Source: Lewinellaceae bacterium (GTDB taxonomy: Bacteria > Bacteroidota > Bacteroidia > Chitinophagales > Saprospiraceae). From it: a stretch of 64,000 nt of DNA. The number at the start of each line of letters is the position of its first letter. The stretch's first letter is position 1. This document shows positions 17,044 through 25,931 of the stretch, piece after piece. The notes under the pieces are model-generated. The model was not told where the DNA came from and searched no databases. It saw only the letters and a program-made list of their open reading frames with translations. The stretch lies in the NCBI GenBank assembly GCA_020636225.1, contig JACJYI010000002.1, forward strand, positions 806,001 to 870,000, in the 5' to 3' direction. The position numbers and the translations under genes are program-made.

Positions 17044-17783
17044 GTTCGGGTCCAGATTTGCCATGAATACTCTGCTTGAAGGTACAACATTTCCAGTCCA
17101 TTCTTTCCCGTAGCCCCTTGATTTATTGCCTTGTTCAGGAAGAGGGTTTGTTCGGGATTGTAGACCAGATCGTAAACAAAATGAGTTGAACCGATCTCCT
17201 CGTACGGGATGTCCGGACAGGATTCCACCGCCGGTGACATCCCCAAGGGAGTCGTATTGATAATGAGGTGATGGGCCGCTATTTCCCGGGACCCAACCTG
17301 ATCATAGGTCAATCGGCCCGGGGCAGCCACACGAGAAACGACGGTATATGGGATACTGAGTTGTGTCAGAATGGCCTGAACCGCCAGGGCGGCACCGCCA
17401 TTTCCCAACACAAGGGCCTTGCCGGCAAAGGAAGGACCGATCAACTCCTGGAGGGTATGCCGAAATGCCTGGGCATCCGTGTTGTATCCGACCAGTCGAC
17501 CATCCTCCCGGACCTCCACGGTATTGACTGCACCGATCTGCTCAGCCAAAGGGTCCATTTCATCGAGGAAGGACAGGACCGCCTGCTTGTGCGGGATGGT
17601 TACATTGAACCCCCGGAGGTCATGCCTGGACCGGAGAAGCCCGGGAAGCTCGGCTACTTCTGCCATTGGGAACAATTCGTAGGTCCATCCCTCCGCTCCA
17701 TCACGAAGAAAACGATCTGCGAACCATGCAGGCGAAAAGGAATGGGCCAGCGGATACCCGATCAGTCCGAGGGCTGTTCTCAT
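17040..17783 (-). CDS. aroE: Shikimate dehydrogenase
   Basis: 247 residues from ATG 17783 (MRTALGLIGYPLAHSFSP). The catalytic Lys is in FNVTIPHKQAV and the substrate Asp in GYNTDAQAF; the nucleotide loop is GNGGAALAV. Its ATG overlaps the stop of the DUF368 gene (ATGA), and its TGA overlaps the ATG of proline dehydrogenase. It reduces 3-dehydroshikimate to shikimate. The length is slightly below the E. coli enzyme but within the family range. Confidence 0.93.
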   Translation of the reverse strand: MRTALGLIGYPLAHSFSPAWFADRFLRDGAEGWTYELFPMAEVAELPGLLRSRHDLRGFNVTIPHKQAVLSFLDEMDPLAEQIGAVNTVEVREDGRLVGYNTDAQAFRHTLQELIGPSFAGKALVLGNGGAALAVQAILTQLSIPYTVVSRVAAPGRLTYDQVGSREIAAHHLIINTTPLGMSPAVESCPDIPYEEIGSTHFVYDLVYNPEQTLFLNKAINQGATGKNGLEMLYLQAEYSWQIWTRT

Positions 17784-18727
17784 TGACCAGGGTCCAGGGC
17801 TTTGGATGGTGAGCGACTGTCCATGAACCAGACGAGCCCGAAACCGGCCAGGAGGCATACGATCACTGTCAGGACCTGAGGATCGCCCGGAAAATCAGAC
17901 GGCCAGACGCTTCGTTCGATGAAGGGCACCTCCTCACCTTGACTGTTGATCCGCGTGGCAGTCACGATCTTCCAGGGCCACAGGCGGTTGAGCGATCCGA
18001 GCATAAACCCGGTCAGGATGGCCAGGGCTAGATTGTGATAGTGCCGGAACACCCAGGTCAGGACCCTGGAGAAACCGGCCAGGCCGATCAGACAACCCAC
18101 GGCAAACACGCCGACAATCATCAAATGCTCGGCAGCAAAGGTCTCCAGCATGCCCTTGACGTGGCCGATCACCACGGTATACATGCCCATGAGCAACAGC
18201 AGGAAACTGCCGGAAATCCCGGGCAGCAGCATGGCGGAGATGGCGATCATCCCACAGATCAGCACAAACAACAAATTCTCACTACCCGTGGCCGGGGACG
18301 CGATAGTGATCCAATAGGCCAGAGCCGATGCCACGAGGAGCCCGGTCACCTCGCGCCAGGTCCATCCATTCATCTGGCGACCGATCCATACTGCGGACGC
18401 CAGGATCAGCCCAAAAAAGAACGACCAAATGGCTTGCGGCTGATGCTCGATCAGCCAGGTGATCCCAAAGATCCCGACCACGATACCGGCCGCCATGCCC
18501 AGGAGCAGAGCCACCAGGAAATTACCGTGAATCGCTTTCCAAAGCCCAGGGACCCCCTCTCTTCGAAATACCCCGACAAGGGCCGGACTGAAGGATTTGA
18601 TCGCTTCGAGCAATCGCTCATATATCCCGGTAATAAAGGCGATCGTCCCGCCGGAAACTCCCGGTACGACTTCCGCCATGCCCATGGCCATGCCTCGTAA
18701 GGCGATTTGGAATGCATTCAGGTTCAT
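17780..18727 (-). CDS. DUF368 (PopT-type) undecaprenyl-phosphate transporter
   Basis: 315 residues with about eight to nine hydrophobic helices. The family signature GMAEVVPGVSGGTIAFITG sits at about residues 16-34, and a second, inverted-repeat-like copy ISAMLLPGISGSFLLLLMG at about 162-180. DUF368 proteins have been reported (as PopT) to recycle undecaprenyl phosphate across the inner membrane, serving wall and O-antigen synthesis. It is the first gene of a three-gene operon with 4-bp overlaps. A TACTTTTG box lies 5 bp upstream of its ATG. Confidence 0.9.
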   Translation of the reverse strand: MNLNAFQIALRGMAMGMAEVVPGVSGGTIAFITGIYERLLEAIKSFSPALVGVFRREGVPGLWKAIHGNFLVALLLGMAAGIVVGIFGITWLIEHQPQAIWSFFFGLILASAVWIGRQMNGWTWREVTGLLVASALAYWITIASPATGSENLLFVLICGMIAISAMLLPGISGSFLLLLMGMYTVVIGHVKGMLETFAAEHLMIVGVFAVGCLIGLAGFSRVLTWVFRHYHNLALAILTGFMLGSLNRLWPWKIVTATRINSQGEEVPFIERSVWPSDFPGDPQVLTVIVCLLAGFGLVWFMDSRSPSKALDPGQ

Positions 18728-18732
18728 AGCAA

Positions 18733-18740
18733 CAAAAGTA
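18733..18740 (-). promoter_or_regulatory. Candidate -7 box abutting the DUF368 gene
   Basis: On the minus strand this reads TACTTTTG, a TAnnTTTG match, and ends 5 bp before the ATG at 18727. A transcript from it would be nearly leaderless. No -33 TTTG is seen. Confidence 0.35.
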
Positions 18741-18770
18741 GGTTGGAATTGTCAATCGAATGGGCCGAAA

Positions 18771-19958
18771 TCAGTTGTCATGCGGACGGCCGAATGGAGT
18801 CCGGCCTGGAGTCGGTTCTGCAAGAACAGGTTCAGCCGGCTCGGACCATTCCGGGTCCATCTTCCACAGATCGGGTTGCCCGGCATCGATCCAAGCGGTG
18901 TACCAGGCACTACCGATGGCATGGATCGCTTCCCGAAACCGTTTCTCCACCATCCCATCCATGGCTTTCTGGTAGGCATCAGCAAAACCTGGACAATAGG
19001 TAAGAACATTCATGGTGTTGCGGTCTTCAAAGCACATGACCCGGTCAGCGGGCAGTTGATCACGCACCGAGCGCTCGAGTTCAAGGACATCTGTCACCAG
19101 ATCATGGCTTTCGCGAACCATTGTCCAGGCTGCCTTGGTGAAATCCGGAATATACTCGGCTGGTCCGGTGATCAGGTCCCAGTCTGTTGAAAACAACTCG
19201 GGAATCCGGCTCTCCCAGAATCCGTGGATACCGTTTTGGCCGGTCAGCTGACCATTGTAATTCGAGGTGGTATGCAATGGGACATGGGCATCACCGATAT
19301 AGTGCCCGATATCGGCAGACAGCCGCAGGATCGACTGAACATCCCGCTCAAGAAAGGCCCTGGTCAGTCGTTTCTGCATGATGGGCAACCAGTAAGGGAG
19401 AATGCCATGGACAGAGAACTGATCCACGAACAACACCTTGTTGATGGCCGTCTCCCCTCCACATGAATCGATGAATATGCCCTGCGTCCCCGGCGCCATT
19501 TCCCACACTTCGGCATGCGGATCTTCCCGGACCAGTTCTGAGAATCCCTCCAGAAGAACCTCCCTGGACATGGGACAAGACACCTGCGCAGAGTGATACC
19601 ACAGGGTATCCGTCTCGTCAGGAACCCATACAATGGTATCACCCCTGGACGTGATCCCGAATACATGCATATTGAGTCGAATCTCCCGGTCGAGGTCCCG
19701 ACCGAGAGGCTGGCCGGGATCCGGTTCCAGCACATCCAGGTCGATATAGTGTCGCTTGTATTCCTGGGGAATCGCATAGCGCCGCTTGTCGGGATCGACC
19801 CCGTGTTCCTCCACATAGGGTGCGTGGCGCTTGTAGAACTGGTTCAGCGGAGCCGGAATGGTCGATACGGCCAACCGATTGATGGTCCGATGACCGAAGA
19901 ATCCCCATTCCGGAGAAGGATGCCATAGACCGAACCAAAGCAGAAGCCAGTACATCAT
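18771..19958 (-). CDS. S1/P1 nuclease / zinc-dependent phospholipase C-like exported protein
   Basis: 395 residues. A short hydrophobic leader (MMYWLLLWFGLW) is followed directly by PEWGFFGHRTINRLAV. In the S1/P1-nuclease and phospholipase C superfamily the mature N-terminal Trp and nearby His bind zinc. Further metal ligands are in DIGHYIGDAHVPLHTTSNY (about 226-244) and in HGFWE. It should be a zinc hydrolase of the periplasm or surface; whether it cuts nucleic acid or phospholipid is unclear. The gene starts 8 bp after the DUF4340 gene, so it may be co-transcribed with the gliding ABC operon. The C-terminal 40 residues are Pro-rich and probably disordered. Confidence 0.8.
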   Translation of the reverse strand: MMYWLLLWFGLWHPSPEWGFFGHRTINRLAVSTIPAPLNQFYKRHAPYVEEHGVDPDKRRYAIPQEYKRHYIDLDVLEPDPGQPLGRDLDREIRLNMHVFGITSRGDTIVWVPDETDTLWYHSAQVSCPMSREVLLEGFSELVREDPHAEVWEMAPGTQGIFIDSCGGETAINKVLFVDQFSVHGILPYWLPIMQKRLTRAFLERDVQSILRLSADIGHYIGDAHVPLHTTSNYNGQLTGQNGIHGFWESRIPELFSTDWDLITGPAEYIPDFTKAAWTMVRESHDLVTDVLELERSVRDQLPADRVMCFEDRNTMNVLTYCPGFADAYQKAMDGMVEKRFREAIHAIGSAWYTAWIDAGQPDLWKMDPEWSEPAEPVLAEPTPGRTPFGRPHDN

Positions 19959-19966
19959 CTCCCTGA

Positions 19967-20977
19967 TTATTTGAAAAACATGTCGTAGCTCCAGAAGATT
20001 TTCGAAACGGGTTGATGCTGGACCATCATGAAGTCGCCCGTATTGGCATTGACATGGTATCGCTCCACGGGCAGTGGCCTGCCCATTTGGTCCAGCAGTA
20101 TCGCACCATCGGTATCATGCGGAATAATGCTGTGAAAGGTCATGATCCGCTCTGCACTGTCCCTGGTGGTCACGTAGACCACACAGAAGGGAAGAGTTCG
20201 CGAGATCGAATCACGCTCGGGGTTCTCATTCTCGTAACCTTCTATGCGCAACTTCTTCAATTGGTCCAGCAGGTTGGCCGGCCGATCCTGAACCAGGGTC
20301 CGGGTCGTTCTCGGAGTCAGGTCATAGAAGGGTTGTACATCGAACGTTCCATCAGGCTGTCGCGTGATGGAGAAGGACTTGTCCCGGTCCCGGGGATACT
20401 CCATCTTGTAGGAGACGATATCCCTCGCGGACATGGGAAACAGGCTGCGATCCCTCCAGTCCTTTTCGTCCATGAAAAAGCGAACTGACACAGAACCATG
20501 GAAATACTTCATGGACACCACAAACGGCTGATTGGAACCCTCCATCATGAAGTAGGTCCCGGTTCCTTCAGGCGATACACCGCCCACATAATAGGTCTTC
20601 AGGACTTTCCCTTCCAGATCACTGACCTCCACCCGGCGGCCGTGCGCGCCCAGGCTCTTGATGATATTGGGGATCATGCTGCTCGGGGGAATGAACTTGA
20701 CCTCCAGCTGACTGACCGTTTCCAGCATTTCCTCCATGATCCGGGGTTCGACCGGATATCGCTCATTGACCTCCCAATACCCGTTCTTCCGATCGAGCTT
20801 GAGGGTTCTTCCATCGCGATCGACCACATGGATTTGCCCGATGATCGTCGTGTCCGGCACGGCAAATGACCCTTCATAATCTGACAGGGTCGTCCCTTTC
20901 CCCTTGTCCCTGGCCAACCAGAAAGCCAGCCCTGCCAGGAGGGCCAGAATCAGAATCAACAGGAGATTTCGTTTCAT
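19967..20977 (-). CDS. DUF4340 protein of the gliding ABC transporter operon
   Basis: 336 residues from ATG 20977 (MKRNLLLILILALL), chosen because a longer frame would overlap gldG. One N-terminal membrane helix anchors a periplasmic domain with the DUF4340 features: LDRKNGYWEVNERYPVEP, MLETVSQLEVKFIPP, and GRRVEVSDLEGKVLKTYYVG. DUF4340 proteins usually sit beside GldG-like subunits of ABC exporters. The start is 10 bp after the gldG stop. The exact role is unknown; an extracytoplasmic partner of GldG is likely. Confidence 0.85.
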   Translation of the reverse strand: MKRNLLLILILALLAGLAFWLARDKGKGTTLSDYEGSFAVPDTTIIGQIHVVDRDGRTLKLDRKNGYWEVNERYPVEPRIMEEMLETVSQLEVKFIPPSSMIPNIIKSLGAHGRRVEVSDLEGKVLKTYYVGGVSPEGTGTYFMMEGSNQPFVVSMKYFHGSVSVRFFMDEKDWRDRSLFPMSARDIVSYKMEYPRDRDKSFSITRQPDGTFDVQPFYDLTPRTTRTLVQDRPANLLDQLKKLRIEGYENENPERDSISRTLPFCVVYVTTRDSAERIMTFHSIIPHDTDGAILLDQMGRPLPVERYHVNANTGDFMMVQHQPVSKIFWSYDMFFK

Positions 20978-20987
20978 AACTTGTGAA

Positions 20988-22697
20988 TCACGATGCATAA
21001 CGGCGCTTTCGCCAGAAAAAGAATCCAAATCCGAAGAGGAGGAGCAGCAGGATGGGCAAGGCCAGATTGAGGCTTTGCCAGAACGTCTTTTCCTCTTCTA
21101 CCCTGACCTTGTCGAGCAGCCGCAATCGGACATCTCGGGAGCGGGCCTCGATCAGACCTCTCTGATCCAGGAGATACTCGATCATGTTCAAGGCGAAATC
21201 CTTATTGGCATATTGACGCCGTTCATAGACATTGTAGCCCAGGGCCTTTGCCTCGTTGGTGACCGGGTTATAAGGATTGCGGATCACATCACCATCAGAA
21301 ACCACCAGAACAGCGGTGGGTTCACTCATTGACCGAAACTCCTCCCCTCTTGCCTTCAGGGAATCCAGAAAAACCTGAGGCACCCGGTTCTCATAATTGG
21401 AACTGAACTGCCCTTCCAGGAGCAAGGCCAGTGTTTGTGGTCCCTTGTCAAACTTGGTGGGATCAGGTTCATATCTGAGGATATCGAATCCGATCTGTAC
21501 AGGTGGATATTGCAGACGGGAATACTCGGAAGAGGTCAGCAGAATGGTCTTGGTGACCGGGGTCTTGGTCTGGATGGTATCGATCGATGCCGGAAAATCG
21601 AAATTGATCCGGTTGAGATTCTTGACCATGGGATGACCGGACTGTGCCTGGACAGCCGGGTGATAATACCAGGAGAAGAGATCATACTGGGGATTGTTGC
21701 CGACCACCCCTACCTGAAGAGGAATACGGCTGCATTCCAGGTCCAGGACCAGATTGGGCTCCACCCGGGCGCCGTATCGGTAGAGCAGATCATCGAGGTT
21801 CAGATCGTACGGCACAGGAATGTATTCCCTGGTCAGCCGCATGCTGTCCAATGTAGCATTCAACGGATCAATCAAAAAGATCACCTTTCCTCCCTTCATG
21901 ATATACTGATCCAGCTTGAACTTGTCCGGCTCGCTGAAGGGACCCCGTGGTCGGGCCACGATCACCAGGTCGACCTCCGGGTTGATCCGGAAGACACTGT
22001 CCAGGGTCAGATAGGTAAAATTGTAATAGGGCCTCAGGTCCCGCCGCAGATCAGAGGTCTGTTCCGGAATGAGCTCTCCATGCCCCCTGGTGAATACGAT
22101 GTTCGGCTTGTCCGAACGGATGAGTCGGAACAATGCGCTGGACAGCTTGTATTCCAGGAGGGAAATGCTGTTGTTCAGGATGACCTCCGGAGGCAATCCC
22201 GGCATCTCGGACTCCAGCAGACTGACCGGTACACTTCGGCCGCCATAAGATATGACGGCATAGGGAAAAATCAGTTTTTCAGTCGTCTCTCCGTTCTCCT
22301 TGATGCGGAGATTGGTGGGATTCATGCCCTGCTTGACGAATTCCTCCCTCAGGTTGTTCACCTGCTCCTTCGTACCCTCATTGGGATCGGAAAAGGTGTA
22401 GTCCAGGAAGGGTGTTTCGCTGCGGAAGTCTTCCAGCATTTCCCTGGTGGCCCGCTGCAATCGCTTGAACCCGGCGGGAAATGATCCGCCGAGCAACACC
22501 TCCACGTATACGGGCTCGTCCACCTCGTCCAGCAATTCCCGGGTAGACGACGTCAGGGTATAGCGCTTGTCTTCCGTGAGGTCCCAGGTCAGGGGAAGAT
22601 AGGTGGCCAGTACATTGACGACCAGGAGAATGCCCAGGTAAAGCAAGAGGGAGAATCCTCCCTGTAATCGATCCTTGATCCCTTTGCCCATGTTCAT
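20988..22697 (-). CDS. gldG: Gliding motility-associated ABC transporter protein GldG
   Basis: 569 residues. A transmembrane helix (about 15-37) opens the protein, a large extracytoplasmic domain follows (NSISLLEYKLSSALFRLIRS, TRGHGELIPEQTSDLRRDL), and a second helix lies near the C-terminus (LALPILLLLLFGFGFFFW), ending in basic residues. This matches GldG, the auxiliary subunit of the GldA/F/G transporter needed for gliding in Flavobacterium. Its ATG overlaps the gldF stop (ATGA, 22694-22697), fixing the start. Confidence 0.9.
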   Translation of the reverse strand: MNMGKGIKDRLQGGFSLLLYLGILLVVNVLATYLPLTWDLTEDKRYTLTSSTRELLDEVDEPVYVEVLLGGSFPAGFKRLQRATREMLEDFRSETPFLDYTFSDPNEGTKEQVNNLREEFVKQGMNPTNLRIKENGETTEKLIFPYAVISYGGRSVPVSLLESEMPGLPPEVILNNSISLLEYKLSSALFRLIRSDKPNIVFTRGHGELIPEQTSDLRRDLRPYYNFTYLTLDSVFRINPEVDLVIVARPRGPFSEPDKFKLDQYIMKGGKVIFLIDPLNATLDSMRLTREYIPVPYDLNLDDLLYRYGARVEPNLVLDLECSRIPLQVGVVGNNPQYDLFSWYYHPAVQAQSGHPMVKNLNRINFDFPASIDTIQTKTPVTKTILLTSSEYSRLQYPPVQIGFDILRYEPDPTKFDKGPQTLALLLEGQFSSNYENRVPQVFLDSLKARGEEFRSMSEPTAVLVVSDGDVIRNPYNPVTNEAKALGYNVYERRQYANKDFALNMIEYLLDQRGLIEARSRDVRLRLLDKVRVEEEKTFWQSLNLALPILLLLLFGFGFFFWRKRRYAS

Positions 22698-23425
22698 CCT
22701 TTTTTTTGATGAATGGCCTGGGCGGTCAGCAGCAGGAATGCTGAGATCACCGACAGAAAATAGATGATGTCCCGGCTGTCGATCACGCCTCTGCTGATCG
22801 ACGCATAGTGGTATTCGATTCCAAACTGCTGGATCACGTCATCCCACCGACCGATGAATACCGGAATACGACTGAAATAGGAAAAGCCCCAGTAGACCAG
22901 GAAGCAAAGGAGGATACCCAACAGGAAGGCAACGATCTGGTTGTTGGTCATGGCGGAAGTAAACAAGCCAATGGCGACGAAGACGCCCCCCAGGCAGGCG
23001 AGTCCGACATAGGAACCCATGATCGCCCCCTGGTCCAGGTTGCCCACCGGAGAGGCCAGTTGGTAGGCTGTCAACCAATAGACCAGAGTCGGCAGCAAGG
23101 CAATGATCACCAGAATAAAAGAGGCAAAAAACTTGGCCAGGATGATCTGTGCCGATGTCACCGGACGGGTCACCAGCAGCTCATAGGTACCGGTCTGCCA
23201 CTCTTCGGCATAGGCTCTCATGGTCACTGCCGGAATGAGGAAGAGAAAAATCACAGGGGCCAGCTCGAACATGGGGTCCAGGGTCGCATACCCGTAATCC
23301 AGGATACTGGTATCGGGAAATACCCAGACCAGCAATCCGAGAAGCAGGAGAAAGACACCGATGGCGATATACCCGATCAGCGAGGAAAAAAACGCCTTGA
23401 TCTCCTTGTAAAAGATAACCATCAT
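22694..23425 (-). CDS. gldF: Gliding motility-associated ABC transporter permease GldF
   Basis: 243 residues from ATG 23425 (MMVIFYKEIKAFFSSLIGYI), just past the stop of the upstream gene at 23427. It has six hydrophobic helices of the ABC-2 type. The segment AYAEEWQTGTYELLVTRPVT is a hallmark of this permease group. It pairs with GldA (ATPase) and GldG. The stop overlaps the gldG start by 4 bp. Confidence 0.92.
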   Translation of the reverse strand: MMVIFYKEIKAFFSSLIGYIAIGVFLLLLGLLVWVFPDTSILDYGYATLDPMFELAPVIFLFLIPAVTMRAYAEEWQTGTYELLVTRPVTSAQIILAKFFASFILVIIALLPTLVYWLTAYQLASPVGNLDQGAIMGSYVGLACLGGVFVAIGLFTSAMTNNQIVAFLLGILLCFLVYWGFSYFSRIPVFIGRWDDVIQQFGIEYHYASISRGVIDSRDIIYFLSVISAFLLLTAQAIHQKKG

Positions 23426-23426
23426 A

Positions 23427-24053
23427 TCAGTCTTCGATTGGTTGACGCCCACCCTGAGCAAAGATCAGATTATAGGTTCGGATTCCTTTCAGCATATCAC
23501 TGACCCGCAGGGAGGTCCCGGTATCAGCCCCGGTCCATCGAGCATAATTCTCCGAGGTCATGATCGCATGTTCATCGGTTCGGGGATCCCACATCATGAT
23601 CTGCTCACTGACTGTTCGACGTTCCACCGTGGTTTCCATGAAAGGATGACCATTGACCGGATTGTAGGCTCGTACCGGTATCTTGACGGGATATTGTCGT
23701 TCCACTTTGTACACGCAGATCGGACCAACCTCCAGCAAGGGAGCATAGTACAGTACATTCGTGTCCGTCCTGATGGGATCCAGAAGAAAACAGACTCCCT
23801 GATGACAAACGACCAGAGGCCTGACCAATTGGTGGGAATCCCTGGTGAAGAACCATCCACGCAAATATTCATCCTCTGCCCCGATGTACCAGTCACCTGT
23901 GATCATCTCCCATTCCACATCGGGTTGCTGGTCCGCCAGGGACCCTGATCGAAGGTAGAGGCCGTCCGGAGGAATCAGCCTTTGCCTGTTCTGGGCCTCC
24001 AGTCCGATACCGGACAGGAGAAAGATCAACGATATGGCGATGGCCTTGGTCAC
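23427..24053 (-). CDS. Exported protein of unknown function inserted between gldA and gldF
   Basis: 208 residues starting at GTG 24053, whose GTGA overlaps the gldA stop; no better ATG exists. Residues 1-20 (VTKAIAISLIFLLSGIGLEA) look like a signal peptide with cleavage before QNRQRL. The mature part is beta-rich with no recognised domain: GWFFTRDSHQLVRPLVVC, then GVCFLLDPIRTDTNVLYYAP, and two cysteines close together (VVCHQGVC) that could form a disulfide. Its coupling to gldA and its position 1 bp from gldF suggest it works with the gliding transporter at the outer side. I know of no standard gld gene at this place. Confidence 0.7.
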   Translation of the reverse strand: MTKAIAISLIFLLSGIGLEAQNRQRLIPPDGLYLRSGSLADQQPDVEWEMITGDWYIGAEDEYLRGWFFTRDSHQLVRPLVVCHQGVCFLLDPIRTDTNVLYYAPLLEVGPICVYKVERQYPVKIPVRAYNPVNGHPFMETTVERRTVSEQIMMWDPRTDEHAIMTSENYARWTGADTGTSLRVSDMLKGIRTYNLIFAQGGRQPIED

Positions 24054-24967
24054 CCCTGGTCCTTTGTCAATTGTTGGAAAACATCCTCTACCCCTTTGGA
24101 CTCCGTATGCAATTCCGTCAGGGTCCACCCAGCCTGGACAGCCGCATGAAAGACTTTGCCTTGCACCTGCTGACCAGGAGCCACGGTGAGCCAGAAGAGG
24201 CGGCCTCCTTCTTTTCGCTCCACACCGGCCACACCCGGAATCCGAGAAAACACGTTGCCGTCCACCGGAGATTCGGTGCGAACCACCAACCGGGAGGAAC
24301 TGGACAAGCGATCCTGTAATTCCTCCACAGGACCATCCGCGACCAAATGACCCCGATTGATGATCATGACGCGGTCACACAATGCAGTCACCTCCTGCAT
24401 GATATGTGTCGAAAACAGGATGGTCTTGTTCTGCCCCAGGTCTCGGATCAGTTGACGGATCTCCACCAGCTGGTTGGGGTCAAGGCCGGCGGTGGGTTCG
24501 TCCAGAAACAGGACGGCGGGGTCATGGATCAGGGCCTGGGCCAGACCGACGCGCTGCCGATACCCTTTGGACAACTGACCGATCTTCTTGTGTTGTTCCC
24601 GCTGGAGGCCAACGAGGTCGATCATTTCAGCTACCCGCTTCCGGGCATGGGGGATCTTGTAAAAACCTGCCACCCACCCCAGATACTCCTTGATGTACAT
24701 GTCCGTGTGCAGGGGATTATTCTCCGGCAGATATCCGATCTGCTGTCTTGCTTGCAGGCCCTGGGATTCAACATTGTACCCACCGACCTCCGCCACGCCG
24801 CTGTCCGCCTGGAGATAGCCTGTCAGCAGCTTCATGGTCGTGGACTTACCGGCTCCGTTTGGCCCCAGAAAACCGAGGATCTGCGCATCCCTTGCCTCAA
24901 AGGAAATGTCATTCACAGCATACTGCGAACCAAATGTCTTCGTCAAATTCCTGACCACAACGGCCAT
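24050..24967 (-). CDS. gldA: Gliding motility-associated ABC transporter ATPase GldA
   Basis: 305 residues. Walker A is GPNGAGKST (34-42), the signature is LSKGYRQRVGLAQAL, and Walker B is AVLFLDEPTAGLDPNQ, followed by the switch His in STHIMQEV. The C-terminal extension after about 220 is that of the GldA/CcmA-like drug or lipid exporter ATPases. It is the first gene of gldA-(exported protein)-gldF-gldG-DUF4340-(S1/P1-like). The 266 bp upstream of it hold no gene I can support. Confidence 0.92.
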   Translation of the reverse strand: MAVVVRNLTKTFGSQYAVNDISFEARDAQILGFLGPNGAGKSTTMKLLTGYLQADSGVAEVGGYNVESQGLQARQQIGYLPENNPLHTDMYIKEYLGWVAGFYKIPHARKRVAEMIDLVGLQREQHKKIGQLSKGYRQRVGLAQALIHDPAVLFLDEPTAGLDPNQLVEIRQLIRDLGQNKTILFSTHIMQEVTALCDRVMIINRGHLVADGPVEELQDRLSSSSRLVVRTESPVDGNVFSRIPGVAGVERKEGGRLFWLTVAPGQQVQGKVFHAAVQAGWTLTELHTESKGVEDVFQQLTKDQG

Positions 24968-25233
24968 AGGCTAACTTGATTTTACCAATGATGATTGGTG
25001 GTTGATCCACTCCCTGGCCCACGATTTTCTTTCGGGATGCCCCGGACGGAGAGCGCGTAAAATTACGTCACAGGACGAACTCGGCCAGAAGAAAAAGCCA
25101 TGAATGTCGGTGAACTACCAGACCCGTTCCTCCAGACAGATCACCTGGACCTCAACTGTCCGACAACACACCGCGAAAAGAGAAAATGATCGATCCGTGC
25201 AAGCCAGGCCGATGGCGGTGGCCCGATCCCGCA
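24968..25233. other. Intergenic region upstream of gldA
   Basis: 266 bp between gldA and the LysM gene. No coding frame with recognisable content is seen on either strand. A small inverted repeat ACCAAT-GATG-ATTGGT lies near the gldA start (about 24986-25001), and CGTAAAATTACG near 25056-25067 is palindromic. Neither has a U-tract. The gldA promoter should be here but I find no perfect TAnnTTTG box. Confidence 0.5.
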
Positions 25234-25728
25234 TCAATCCTGGATAGGAGGAATTCGTAACACCTGGCCCGGATAGATCAGGTTCGGATCCTTCAGCATT
25301 GGCTTGTTCGCATCGAAGATCACCGGGTATTTCATGGCATTGCCGTAATATTCCTTGGCGATCTTGGACAGGGTGTCTCCTTTCTTCACTTCATAGAACT
25401 GTGCTTCCGGTTCCGGATGGACGACAGCGATCCGATCATCTACGGTCGCAATCCCATCCACATTGCCAATCGCCAGAATCACCTTCTCCCGGTCAGCTTG
25501 CGAGTCGGTCTGGCCATAAACGATCACGCTGTCTCCATTGACTTCCAGCTCAAGGTTCTGGATGGGTAGCGTCAATGATTCAATCACCCCGCGAAGCGCC
25601 ATGGATTTCAACTTGTTGGCCTGTGCGAGACGCTCAGCAGATGTGACGGTTCCTGTTCCATCGGTCGATTTCTCTTCTTTGCCAAACAGCTTTGATCCGG
25701 CATTCTTTAAAAACGAGAACATTCCCAT
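25234..25728 (-). CDS. BON-LysM domain protein (Kbp/YgaU-like)
   Basis: 164 residues. It has no signal peptide (MGMFSFLKNAGSKLFGKEE is amphipathic). A BON domain lies at about 45-105 (VNGDSVIVYGQTDSQADREK, then NVDGIATVDDRIAVV) and a LysM domain at about 110-161 (YEVKKGDTLSKIAKEYYGNA, ending YPGQVLRIP). This architecture matches the cytoplasmic potassium-binding protein Kbp (YgaU) of E. coli. Potassium sensing is therefore likely, but peptidoglycan binding cannot be excluded. It stands alone and is divergent from secDF. Confidence 0.9.
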   Translation of the reverse strand: MGMFSFLKNAGSKLFGKEEKSTDGTGTVTSAERLAQANKLKSMALRGVIESLTLPIQNLELEVNGDSVIVYGQTDSQADREKVILAIGNVDGIATVDDRIAVVHPEPEAQFYEVKKGDTLSKIAKEYYGNAMKYPVIFDANKPMLKDPNLIYPGQVLRIPPIQD

Positions 25729-25883
25729 AGCACGTATCTATTTGATTGCGGTTCGAATGGAATATGACGAAGGTATCAAAATTTGATGCAGCTTGGTCCG
25801 ATTTATGCAACTGATTCCGAGCTGAATCGTAAACCGATCAGACTGCCGAAGAATAAGGGTAGACATCGTACATAGTTTTCCCG

Positions 25884-25891
25884 TATATTTG
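25884..25891 (+). promoter_or_regulatory. Candidate -7 box for secDF
   Basis: TATATTTG is a perfect TAnnTTTG match, 40 bp upstream of the secDF ATG at 25932. No TTTG lies at the -33 position. Confidence 0.4.
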
Positions 25892-25931
25892 CGCAGTTTT
25901 TACAGACATATTAGACAAATTACAATCTGAC

